From: Candidatus Woesearchaeota archaeon
GTDB taxonomy: Archaea; Nanobdellota; Nanobdellia; Woesearchaeales; DSVV01
Assembly (NCBI GenBank): GCA_016215305.1
Contig: JACRKI010000107.1
Location: forward strand, 1-15,226
Direction: 5' to 3'
Length of the DNA stretch: 15,226 bases
Below, piece after piece: positions 1-4,899 of the stretch (its first letter is position 1; every line of letters begins with the position of its first letter). The translations under genes were made by a program, and so were the position numbers. A model generated the notes under the pieces. The model had not been told where the DNA came from. It was given only the letters and a program-made list of their open reading frames with translations, and searched no databases.

Positions 1-105
1 AACATTCACTGAATTCAGTCCCACAAGAACTAATGCGACGATTGCGATGAATGCGATAACCAAAACTATGCCCATCTCTTTTGACACTCTTGATTTTCTT
101 GTCAT
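1..105 (-). CDS. Partial small membrane protein, N-terminus only
   Basis: The first 35 codons of a minus-strand gene are visible; the rest lies beyond the left edge. The protein begins MTRKSRVSKEMG, a basic cytoplasmic stretch, and continues into a hydrophobic helix of about 20 residues (roughly 11-30) ending GLNSVNV. A TATA-like stretch (TTATATATAT on the minus strand, about 124-135) sits roughly 25 nt upstream of the ATG, so the message is probably leaderless or nearly so. The layout (basic N-terminus, single helix soon after the start) resembles the SGQA small membrane proteins elsewhere in the window, but the sequence is not clearly homologous and it lacks their promoter and GAGGTG ribosome binding site. 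Alternatives are a pilin-like or other single-pass anchored protein. Function cannot be assigned. Confidence 0.6.
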   Translation of the reverse strand, partial: MTRKSRVSKEMGIVLVIAFIAIVALVLVGLNSVNV

Positions 106-501
106 TTTTGTTTTCTTATGGTATGAATATATATAACTCTTTGGTATTTTGTCCTACTCGGCACTCCGAAGGAGCCGACCCAATGTCATTAAGTTAAGAC
201 TTTTTTGAATATTTTCATAAAGTTTGAAAATAAAATATTTTAACTGATATCAATGAGCCAGTGCTCAGTATAAAAGCTTCGCACTGACTCATTGTATTTC
301 TTCCCTTTTCTCAAAGTAAGCTCCTCGCTTAACGCTTCGGAGCATTTATTGAGGAACACTAAATAATATTGATATGTTGAAATAGCATAAGCAAAGAAAA
401 AAACTACATTTATTTTGTTAACTTAATGACATTGGGAGCCGACCCTCGCCTCGTCGTACGCCAGCGGCGGGTACGAAAACAATGTCGAGGTCAAGTTTGC
501 T
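106..501. other. Gene-free stretch with MITE-like element and hairpins
   Basis: No coding region is supported in these 396 bases. They hold the promoter of the left-edge gene (about 124-135), a bulged hairpin at 158-178 (TCGG..CTCC GAA GGAG CCGA), a MITE-like element at 182-436 described separately, and a GC-rich patch at 434-475 that stands out from the AT-rich surroundings. Short arms GCTCC (320-324) and GGAGC (339-343) form another small inverted repeat. Confidence 0.6.
182..436. mobile_element. MITE-like element with 16-19 bp inverted ends and 9-bp flanking repeats
   Basis: CCCAATGTCATTAAGTTAA at 179-197 is the exact reverse complement of 418-436. The nonamer AGCCGACCC occurs at 173-181 and again at 437-445, directly flanking the element like a target-site duplication. 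The interior is AT-rich and non-coding. It contains a stem of two 14-nt arms at 251-264 and 281-294 with a single mismatch, which is C/A on the plus strand but a G-U wobble on minus-strand RNA. Size, inverted termini, flanking duplication and lack of coding capacity fit a MITE; no transposase is present in the window. A structured RNA gene is the alternative. Confidence 0.55.
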
Positions 502-1077
502 TCAGAGTTTTACACTCACTTCCATCCCATTCTCAAACGGAATATACATTGAGGAATACTTTCCAGAATTTCTCACCCACTCCAAATACTCCTGCAGTTT
601 TTCATTCCTTTTTCCTGCAATCACTGCTGCATTGTCTGCAATGATAACTGTTCCTTCTTTGATGCATTTATTTTTTTCTAGAATTTTTAATTGTTCGAGA
701 TAATGCTCTTTTCCTGCGTCCAGGAAGATCATGTCAAATGGCGCTTTGAGTTCTTTGAGAATTTGTTGTGCGTCTCCTTGCATCAATGTGATATTTTTTA
801 ATCCCGCTCTCTTGAAATTTTCCTGCGCTTCTTTCGCGCGTTCATTGTTGATTTCAATTGTTTTGACTGTGCCGCCATATGCTTCTGCCGCGCTTGCCAT
901 CCAGATAGTGGAGAATCCTATTGAAGTCCCTATTTCTAAAATATATTTTGGCTTCTGGATTTGCACCAAAAGGTGCAAGAATTTTCCTTCATCAAACGGG
1001 ACGCACCAGCATTTGTCGTGGTTCTTTTCTGCATATTGGTTGATTTCTGTTAAGACTTCTTTGATTTTTTTTCTCAT
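502..1077 (-). CDS. SAM-dependent O-methyltransferase (family 3, COG4122-like)
   Basis: This 191-residue protein has the layout of the catechol/caffeoyl-CoA type O-methyltransferases: a short helical N-terminus, then a Rossmann fold. Visible motifs are motif I LEIGTSIGFST (47-57), the acidic ribose-binding position in TIEIN (E75), GDA (101-103), FDMIFLDAGKEHY (114-126) with D120, and IIADNA (145-150) with the D148-N149 pair that usually binds divalent metal. Length is close to the small soluble members of the family. A TATA-like element (minus strand, about 1098-1108) lies about 26 nt upstream of the ATG, so translation is probably leaderless from 1077. The substrate cannot be deduced; neighbours give no pathway hint. 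The family assignment is secure, the specific function is not. Confidence 0.85.
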   Translation of the reverse strand: MRKKIKEVLTEINQYAEKNHDKCWCVPFDEGKFLHLLVQIQKPKYILEIGTSIGFSTIWMASAAEAYGGTVKTIEINNERAKEAQENFKRAGLKNITLMQGDAQQILKELKAPFDMIFLDAGKEHYLEQLKILEKNKCIKEGTVIIADNAAVIAGKRNEKLQEYLEWVRNSGKYSSMYIPFENGMEVSVKL

Positions 1078-1097
1078 CTTCTGAGAATTTCTTTACA

Positions 1098-1108
1098 TAA
1101 TATAATTA
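1098..1108 (-). promoter_or_regulatory. TATA box of the O-methyltransferase gene
   Basis: Minus-strand AATTATATTATG is centred about 26 nt upstream of the ATG at 1077, the standard archaeal TATA-to-start distance. It implies a transcript starting at or next to the start codon. Confidence 0.5.
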
Positions 1109-1177
1109 TTGTGGTCAGGTTTATGTTGTTTGTTCGTGAATTGTGACTTTTAGTGCGCGTGTTTTTCCTTATCTATT

Positions 1178-1234
1178 GAGAATTTTGTTAAAAATCACCG
1201 ACGATATATCAAAAAGTGATTTTTCAAAATTCTC
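1178..1234 (-). terminator. Long hairpin overlapping the stop codon of the upstream minus-strand gene
   Basis: Arms 1178-1187 and 1225-1234 (10 bp) plus 1190-1198 and 1216-1224 (9 bp) form a 19-bp stem with a 2-nt bulge and a 17-nt loop. The first base of the hairpin on the minus strand is the last base of the TAG stop of the gene ending at 1234. It could act as a transcription end or mRNA-stabilising structure. No clear T-run follows it, so the terminator role is tentative. Confidence 0.4.
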
Positions 1235-2052
1235 TACAATCCCTGATAATGAATGCCATCATTCCGTTCTATTTTTCCGTCGTAGGTTTCGTTCAGAATT
1301 CTCGTCACTTCCCACGTGCTATGCCAACGTCCTTTTGGATCAGTCATAATAAACGCCTGATACTTGCTTCCTTTAGAAATTTTATATCCTGTACTATTTT
1401 CATCATCAATAGCCTTGACTTTCTGCTTTTCCGTACTATCATAGCTTTCCTGACTGTATGCTGCTTTCACTCCTTTCTGCATCTGCACAGTTGTGTCATT
1501 CTGATAGTGCATGCTGTTCGCGTTGTAATTTCCCTGCAATGCTTTATTGTACATCTGTTCTAATTCATTTGCATATAGAGTCTTGATTTTTTCCGCAAGC
1601 TCTACGATAGAATCTTTCTTTTTCTTTTTATCAGTGCTTTCTGTTGTTTCTTCTGTCTTCGCTTCTTTCGCGATTGTTTCCAATGTTTCTTCATCGTCGC
1701 TTGTTTCTTTTTTTAGTGCTTCAACAAGTGCGGAAAGAAGTGGGACACTTATTGTTGGATCGTGCTGGAGAGAATTGTGCTCTGGTTTGTGATCGGAAAT
1801 GTTTTTGGTTTGTTTCTGTACTGTTTTTGTTTCTTTGTTTGGAATTATTTTTTCTTTTCTCTCTGCTTTTTGCTCCAAAGACATCTCTGCTTTTTGACTG
1901 AGAATAGTATCTTCTTCTTTTTGCATAAAGACTATTGCTTCCATCCCGCTTTCTTGATTTTTTGTTGATTTATATAGTTTGTGCAAGAGGATTTTTAGTT
2001 GTGTTTTACGAAGCTTTTCAGATAGAGATTCTTTATTGTTTGATAACTCCAA
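1234..2052 (-). CDS. Hydrophilic protein of unknown function
   Basis: No family is recognised. The protein (272 residues from a TTG start) is strongly hydrophilic, without signal peptide or membrane helix. Residues 1-35 could form an amphipathic helix, residues 40-150 are Lys/Glu/Thr-rich and probably disordered with a KKKKK run near 145, and the C-terminal ~110 residues look folded, ending KGRWHSTWEVTRILNETYDG and a short tail. The start is uncertain. The open frame begins directly after a TAG with TTG at 2052, but an ATG at 1944 has a very good TATA (ACTATATAAAT, minus strand, about 1968-1978) centred some 27 nt upstream, so a leaderless 236-residue product is at least as likely. The stop overlaps a 19-bp hairpin. 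It diverges from the small membrane protein gene at 2259, with a hairpin array in between. Confidence 0.6.
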   Translation of the reverse strand: MELSNNKESLSEKLRKTQLKILLHKLYKSTKNQESGMEAIVFMQKEEDTILSQKAEMSLEQKAERKEKIIPNKETKTVQKQTKNISDHKPEHNSLQHDPTISVPLLSALVEALKKETSDDEETLETIAKEAKTEETTESTDKKKKKDSIVELAEKIKTLYANELEQMYNKALQGNYNANSMHYQNDTTVQMQKGVKAAYSQESYDSTEKQKVKAIDDENSTGYKISKGSKYQAFIMTDPKGRWHSTWEVTRILNETYDGKIERNDGIHYQGL

Positions 2053-2067
2053 CTATACCAATAAAAT

Positions 2068-2166
2068 TGTGCGTCTGAACGACGCACACTCCAGACGCGC
2101 ACTATCTTAACGATAGTGCACGTCTTATCTTGAATTGCGTTGATCAGTTGAAAATACACGCAATTC
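2068..2166. repeat. Array of three perfect or near-perfect hairpins
   Basis: Three stem-loops follow one another. The first is 2068-2075 with 2081-2088 (TGTGCGTC / GACGCACA, loop TGAAC). The second is 2099-2106 with 2112-2119 (GCACTATC / GATAGTGC, loop TTAAC), extended by 2093-2097 with 2121-2125 across one mismatch that is a G-U pair on minus-strand RNA. The third is 2132-2140 with 2158-2166 (GAATTGCGT / ACGCAATTC, 17-nt loop). The first two share 8-bp stems and 5-nt loops of form T(G/T)AAC. The array lies between divergent genes. It could be a small structured RNA, a regulator landing site or a palindromic repeat. Confidence 0.5.
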
Positions 2167-2196
2167 TCAATATTTCGCTTTTTCCCCCCACAAAAA

Positions 2197-2258
2197 CGCA
2201 ATGCTTAAATATCCATTCTTCCAGAAAAACATCCATCATATTCAAAAGAGGTGTTTGG
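2197..2258 (+). promoter_or_regulatory. Promoter, palindromic motif and leader of SGQA protein gene 1
   Basis: A TATA box CTTAAATAT (2204-2212) preceded by CGCAATG is followed by CCATTCTTCCAGAAAAACA. The 35 bases 2197-2231 differ at only one position from 3487-3521 upstream of the second family gene. The palindrome TTCT-TCC-AGAA sits between TATA and the expected transcription start, where a regulator could control initiation. GAGGTG at 2248-2253 is a Shine-Dalgarno placed 5 nt before the ATG. Confidence 0.6.
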
Positions 2259-2570
2259 ATGGCAAAAAAAGAAGCTAGTGAAAAAGGAGAAAAGGCAAAT
2301 TTGTATTTGCTCGCAATTGTCGCGATCGTCGCGGTTGTGGGAATTGTGGTATTAATTTTAAACAGCGCAGGAAGTACGAGTTTGAGCAGCAGTGATTATA
2401 GCGGGCAGGCGGTTAAGATGGGAAAAGTAAGCAGCACATCAGCAATGCCAAAAGTAGTGACGATAGGAACAGGAAAGAGTGCAATTGTCGCAAAAGCATC
2501 TGACTGCGGCGACTACTGTGACATTTGTGGCTGCGATGCTGAAGGAAAGAACTGTCAATGTCAAGATTAA
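2259..2570 (+). CDS. SGQA-family small membrane protein 1 with Cys-rich tail
   Basis: Predicted 103-residue protein. Residues 1-13 are charged (MAKKEASEKGEK), 14-35 form a hydrophobic helix (LYLLAIVAIVAVVGIV and on), 36-51 are a Ser-rich linker ending DYSGQA, and the tail carries six cysteines (83, 87, 90, 92, 99, 101) in its last 21 residues. The orientation is probably a cytoplasmic N-terminus with the Cys tail outside the membrane. The ATG at 2259 is chosen over the upstream in-frame ATG at 2130 because GAGGTG sits 5 nt before it and the same MAK start recurs in all family members. The first 51 residues are about 90% identical to the protein at 3817 while the tails are unrelated. No known family is recognised. 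A convergent exported TlpA-like oxidoreductase lies immediately downstream. Confidence 0.8.
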   Translation: MAKKEASEKGEKANLYLLAIVAIVAVVGIVVLILNSAGSTSLSSSDYSGQAVKMGKVSSTSAMPKVVTIGTGKSAIVAKASDCGDYCDICGCDAEGKNCQCQD

Positions 2571-2600
2571 ATCTTTTCTTTCTTTTTTATTTTATTCTCA
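2571..2600 (+). terminator. T-rich terminator of SGQA gene 1
   Basis: Immediately after the TAA comes a pyrimidine run dominated by T (CTTTTCTTTCTTTTTTATTTT), the usual form of an archaeal U-tract terminator. It lies between two convergent genes. Confidence 0.5.
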
Positions 2601-2628
2601 ATATATTTTCTTGACGAGTTTAGAATTT

Positions 2629-3237
2629 CTATTTTAAACGCGTGACAATATCATCAAGCTGCTGCGGAGAAAGAATTCCCACATAAACGCCATCCAATCT
2701 TCCCTGAGAACTAAAGAAAACAGTTGTTGGAAAATTGGTGCCATGAAGATTAAAAGACTGAATCAAAGAGAGAACAGAAGAACTGTCTTTTTCAAAGCCC
2801 ACAAAAGGATAAGTAACTTTTGCAAGAATGTTTTTCGCAGTGCCATATTTCTCATCCTGTCCTGAAGTATCTTGAAGAACAGAAGCATACTGAGAAGACA
2901 ATCCATAGACAAGGATATTCGAATTATGGGAAAGCTCCTCAAACTCTGGCATTTCCCGCATGCAAGGACTGCACCATGGCTCCCAAAAATTCAGTGCTAC
3001 AGGCTTTCCTTTGCCAACAATACTATCAAGCGTGAATTGGTGAGCATATGTAGAAGAATGCGGATTCGCGTCTGTCAGCGGAACCGCGAAAACAGGATGT
3101 GTTTGTTCTGAAGAATAGGGAATTGCCGCCGCAATATTCTCCCTAATGGGATTGTTTTCTCCCGACGCATCTTGCGCATAACTCGAAGCTGCAAAAAGAA
3201 GGCTGATAGTGGAAAAAGCATACGCAGGCAGGTTCAT
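2629..3237 (-). CDS. Exported TlpA/ResA-like thiol-disulfide oxidoreductase
   Basis: A 202-residue thioredoxin-fold protein. Residues 1-22 form a hydrophobic secretion signal ending SSYAQ, so cleavage after A21 is plausible, although the N-region lacks the usual Lys/Arg. The domain covers about 65-202. Visible features are ALNFWEPWCSPC (81-92) with active-site W88-C89-S90-P91-C92, the following MREMPEFEEL typical of the TlpA/ResA/AhpC-TSA group, and the cis-proline in NFPTTVFF (P170). Such proteins reduce or oxidise disulfides outside the membrane. It is convergent with one Cys-tailed SGQA gene and lies about 310 bp from two others, making their tails candidate substrates (inference). A TATA (ATTTATAAATAT, 3259-3270, minus sense) is about 27 nt from the ATG, supporting a leaderless start at 3237. 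Confidence 0.85.
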   Translation of the reverse strand: MNLPAYAFSTISLLFAASSYAQDASGENNPIRENIAAAIPYSSEQTHPVFAVPLTDANPHSSTYAHQFTLDSIVGKGKPVALNFWEPWCSPCMREMPEFEELSHNSNILVYGLSSQYASVLQDTSGQDEKYGTAKNILAKVTYPFVGFEKDSSSVLSLIQSFNLHGTNFPTTVFFSSQGRLDGVYVGILSPQQLDDIVTRLK

Positions 3238-3258
3238 TTTCCTAGTGGAATGCCCCTT

Positions 3259-3270
3259 ATTTATAAATAT
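3259..3270 (-). promoter_or_regulatory. TATA box of the TlpA-like gene
   Basis: Minus-strand ATATTTATAAAT is centred about 27 nt before the ATG at 3237, consistent with leaderless transcription. Confidence 0.55.
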
Positions 3271-3333
3271 TTTGGCATTTTACTACTTATTAGGAATGTC
3301 TTTTTAGTCTGTTTTGTCACCATAAGAAACACA

Positions 3334-3492
3334 AATGCGTCAAGAACCACTGGTCAGAGACCAGTGGCATGACGCGAAGCGGCTTACAAATTCGAGAGAC
3401 CAGTGGTTCTTGACGCATTGCGAAATTCCACAGTTCATTTTTTGATTGTGGACTTTGTCCACTGGTGAAACACACCAATGGAATTTCGCAAT
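3334..3492. repeat. Structured repeat element, copy A
   Basis: A 159-bp composite palindrome. The left half has perfect 22-bp arms at 3334-3355 and 3398-3419, with a nested hairpin CCACTGGTC-AGA-GACCAGTGG (3347-3367), so the GACCAGTGG unit occurs three times in alternating orientation. The right half has perfect 14-bp arms at 3417-3430 (ATTGCGAAATTCCA) and 3479-3492, enclosing GTGGAC-TTT-GTCCAC (3448-3462) and TGGTG-AAACA-CACCA (3463-3477). The reverse complement aligns along its whole length with 4151-4302. Its right end abuts the TATA box of the gene at 3550. A non-autonomous mobile element or a REP-like repeat is most likely. Confidence 0.7.
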
Positions 3493-3549
3493 GTTTAAAT
3501 ATCCATTCTTCCAGAAAAACAATAATCATTCTCAAAAAGAGGTGTTTGA
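3487..3549 (+). promoter_or_regulatory. Promoter, palindromic motif and leader of SGQA genes 2-3
   Basis: TTTAAATAT (3494-3502) is followed by CCATTCTTCCAGAAAAACA and then AAAGAGGTGTTTGA before the ATG. It is nearly identical to the promoter at 2197-2231 and keeps the TTCT-TCC-AGAA palindrome. GAGGTG lies 5 nt before the start codon at 3550. Confidence 0.6.
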
Positions 3550-3786
3550 ATGGCAAAAGAGAAAAAAGGAATTAATTTGTATCTGATGTCGATTGTCGCA
3601 ATTGTTGCGATTGTCGGAATTGTGATTTTGGTTCTCAACATTGGGGGAAATGGCATTATGTGGACGAGCAGTAGTACTGACACTTCTGGACAAGCGTATA
3701 GTGCAAGTGTTTCATCGATGGAATGGACTGACTGCGGCAATGGCGAAAAGGTTCGCGGAAATGTTCCTTGCTCTGTAAGTGGGTAA
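3550..3786 (+). CDS. SGQA-family small membrane protein 2
   Basis: A 78-residue member of the same family. The N-terminus MAKEKKGIN is followed by a hydrophobic helix at about 9-30 (LYLMSIVAIVAIVGIVILVL), a linker, TDTSGQAY (SGQA at 46-49) and a short tail with only two cysteines (62 and 74), enough for one disulfide. It has the family's GAGGTG at the usual spacing and shares its promoter with the gene 30 bp downstream, so the two are probably one transcript. The N-terminal domain is more diverged from members 1 and 3 than those are from each other. Function unknown; export of the tail is inferred from the single helix. Confidence 0.8.
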   Translation: MAKEKKGINLYLMSIVAIVAIVGIVILVLNIGGNGIMWTSSSTDTSGQAYSASVSSMEWTDCGNGEKVRGNVPCSVSG

Positions 3787-3816
3787 TTATCTTTATAATA
3801 AAAAGAGGTGTAAATA

Positions 3817-4131
3817 ATGGCAAAAAAAGAAATTGGTGAAAAAGCAGAAAAAACAAATTTGTATTTGCTCGCGATTGTCGCGATCGTCGCAGTTGTGGGG
3901 ATTGTTGTCATGATTTTGAACAGCGCAGGAAGTACGAGTTTGAGCAGCAGTGATTACAGCGGGCAGGCATTGAAAATTGGCTCAACATCAAAACTCAGCG
4001 CAGGAAAATTAAGTACTGGAATAGGAAAGGTAAGCGCATCCTGTGGAAGCAAAACATGTCCTGATGGATCGACTGTTTCATGTTCTGAAGCAGATGGTGT
4101 CTGTGTCTGTGGATCATGCACGCACGGATAA
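3817..4131 (+). CDS. SGQA-family small membrane protein 3 with Cys-rich tail
   Basis: A 104-residue protein. Residues 1-51 match member 1 except at five positions (6, 7, 10, 13, 32), covering the charged start, the helix at 14-35, the Ser linker and DYSGQA. The remaining 53 residues are different: a Lys/Ser/Gly-rich spacer and a tail with six cysteines (76, 81, 89, 96, 98, 101) ending CGSCTHG. GAGGTG at 3805-3810 lies 6 nt before the ATG. It is co-transcribed with the preceding member, followed by a T7 tract and then an inverted structured repeat. A constant anchor with a replaced tail suggests duplication followed by tail diversification or exchange. Confidence 0.8.
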   Translation: MAKKEIGEKAEKTNLYLLAIVAIVAVVGIVVMILNSAGSTSLSSSDYSGQALKIGSTSKLSAGKLSTGIGKVSASCGSKTCPDGSTVSCSEADGVCVCGSCTHG

Positions 4132-4137
4132 AACTAT

Positions 4138-4147
4138 AAATTTTTTT
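4138..4147 (+). terminator. T-tract terminator of the SGQA gene pair
   Basis: AAATTTTTTT lies 7 nt after the TAA of the gene at 3817, just before repeat copy B. Confidence 0.45.
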
Positions 4148-4150
4148 ATA

Positions 4151-4302
4151 CATTTCGAAATACCACTGGAGTTTATCTCTGGTGGACAAAGTCCACAATT
4201 GAAATTCGATATGTGGTATTTCGCAATGTGTCAAGAACCACTTGTATCTGAAACTCACAGACTGCTTCGCGTCATGCTATCAGTCAAAAATCAGTGGTTC
4301 TA
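4151..4302. repeat. Structured repeat element, copy B (inverted relative to A)
   Basis: This is a diverged reverse-complement copy of 3334-3492. Arms 4152-4165 and 4214-4227 (ATTTCGAAATACCA / TGGTATTTCGCAAT) pair with one mismatch and enclose GTGGAC-AAA-GTCCAC (4182-4196), which corresponds exactly to copy A's GTGGAC hairpin. The half from 4224 on carries GTCAAGAACCAC (4230-4241), GCTTCGCGTCATG and a terminal CAGTGGTTCT (4292-4301) in the same order as reversed copy A. Its inner palindrome is more decayed. The two copies bracket genes 3550-4131. Confidence 0.65.
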
Positions 4303-4394
4303 AACAGAACCGCTTCTTTTCTCAAATCCCACTGTTGCACTTACAGTTCCAGTTGGAACAACCATTGCGTGTTAGTGGTTGAATATTGATGATT

Positions 4395-4465
4395 GGTTCA
4401 TTTTATACCAAAAATAGGTATATTTTATACCAAAAAATTTAAATAGTATTGGTACATTTTATCCC
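4395..4465 (+). promoter_or_regulatory. Promoter with three palindromic operator-like repeats
   Basis: Three related 15-mers precede the HEPN gene: GGTTCATTTTATACC (4395-4409), GGTATATTTTATACC (4418-4432, perfect GGTATA/TATACC arms) and GGTACATTTTATCCC (4451-4465). Their starts are 23 and 33 bp apart. The TATA-like AAATTTAAATAG (about 4435-4446) lies between the second and third sites, about 27 nt before the ATG at 4468. This is the expected layout for autorepression of a toxin-antitoxin operon. Confidence 0.55.
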
Positions 4466-4467
4466 GT

Positions 4468-4899
4468 ATGGCAAGCATAGCACTACACAAAAGACATATT
4501 CAAGAGCATCTGGAAGAGATAGAAGAAGCAATTGACAAAGGCATAGAAAAAAGACCCGCGACCATAGGCTTCCATACGAGTGCCTGTGCTTCTGAACTAT
4601 TAGAGCTTTACCTTCATAAAAAAAATCTTATTTCTACGGGAAAAACCATTAAACATAATTGGTTTGAGCGTCCAAAAGCAGAGCAGAAAATAAAACCCCT
4701 TATTGAAAGAAAACTTGATGTGAGTTTCCATTCTAAAAAAGAGATTTATAATCTCATCTATCACATAGAAGAAAACAGAGATAATCTCATTTACGGAAAC
4801 TCAAAAACAGAGCAAATAGAACTTGTTCTTAAGAATTTTTTACAACTCAAAGAAAGAATGATTCAAGAATTAGAGGAAGCAGGTGAAACGCTTGGATAA
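4468..4899 (+). CDS. HEPN-domain protein, toxin-like partner of a nucleotidyltransferase
   Basis: A 143-residue, all-helical, charged protein. The signature is HIEENRDNLIYG (about 99-110), in which R104-D105 and Y109 fit the HEPN RNase motif R[ND]X3-5[H/Y], with Tyr in place of the more common His. Upstream helices contain ASELLELYLHKKNLI, a hydrophobic face suited to HEPN dimerisation. HEPN proteins paired with minimal nucleotidyltransferases act as RNase toxins that the partner neutralises by nucleotide transfer. Here the nucleotidyltransferase start overlaps this gene by 17 nt, supporting a two-gene operon. The ATG is preceded at about 27 nt by a TATA element and by three operator-like repeats, implying leaderless, autoregulated expression. 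HEPN membership is inferred from motif and context. Confidence 0.7.
   Translation: MASIALHKRHIQEHLEEIEEAIDKGIEKRPATIGFHTSACASELLELYLHKKNLISTGKTIKHNWFERPKAEQKIKPLIERKLDVSFHSKKEIYNLIYHIEENRDNLIYGNSKTEQIELVLKNFLQLKERMIQELEEAGETLG

Larger units (their letters stand above)
4132..4467. other. Gene-free stretch: terminator, repeat B and operator repeats
   Basis: No gene is seen in these 336 bases. In order they hold the T7 terminator, repeat copy B, a short palindrome GTTCCA-GT-TGGAAC (4346-4359), an AACCA / TGGTT inverted repeat (4360-4380) and the operator-promoter region of the HEPN/nucleotidyltransferase pair. Confidence 0.6.

Noticed and set aside
434..490. GC-rich patch considered as a tRNA or rRNA fragment
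   Set aside because: It contains CGTAC / GTACG arms but no recognisable tRNA or rRNA consensus, so only its unusual composition is noted.
2130..2258. An N-terminal extension of SGQA gene 1 by 43 codons
   Set aside because: The extension would cover the promoter and leader shared with the other family genes; GAGGTG and the conserved MAK start place initiation at 2259.
3495..3911. A 138-codon minus-strand open frame
   Set aside because: It runs antisense across two SGQA genes that have matching ribosome binding sites and family conservation.
4395..4465. The three regular repeats considered as a short CRISPR array
   Set aside because: Units are only 15 bp, unequal in spacing (23 and 33), overlap the promoter and have no cas genes nearby; operator sites fit better.
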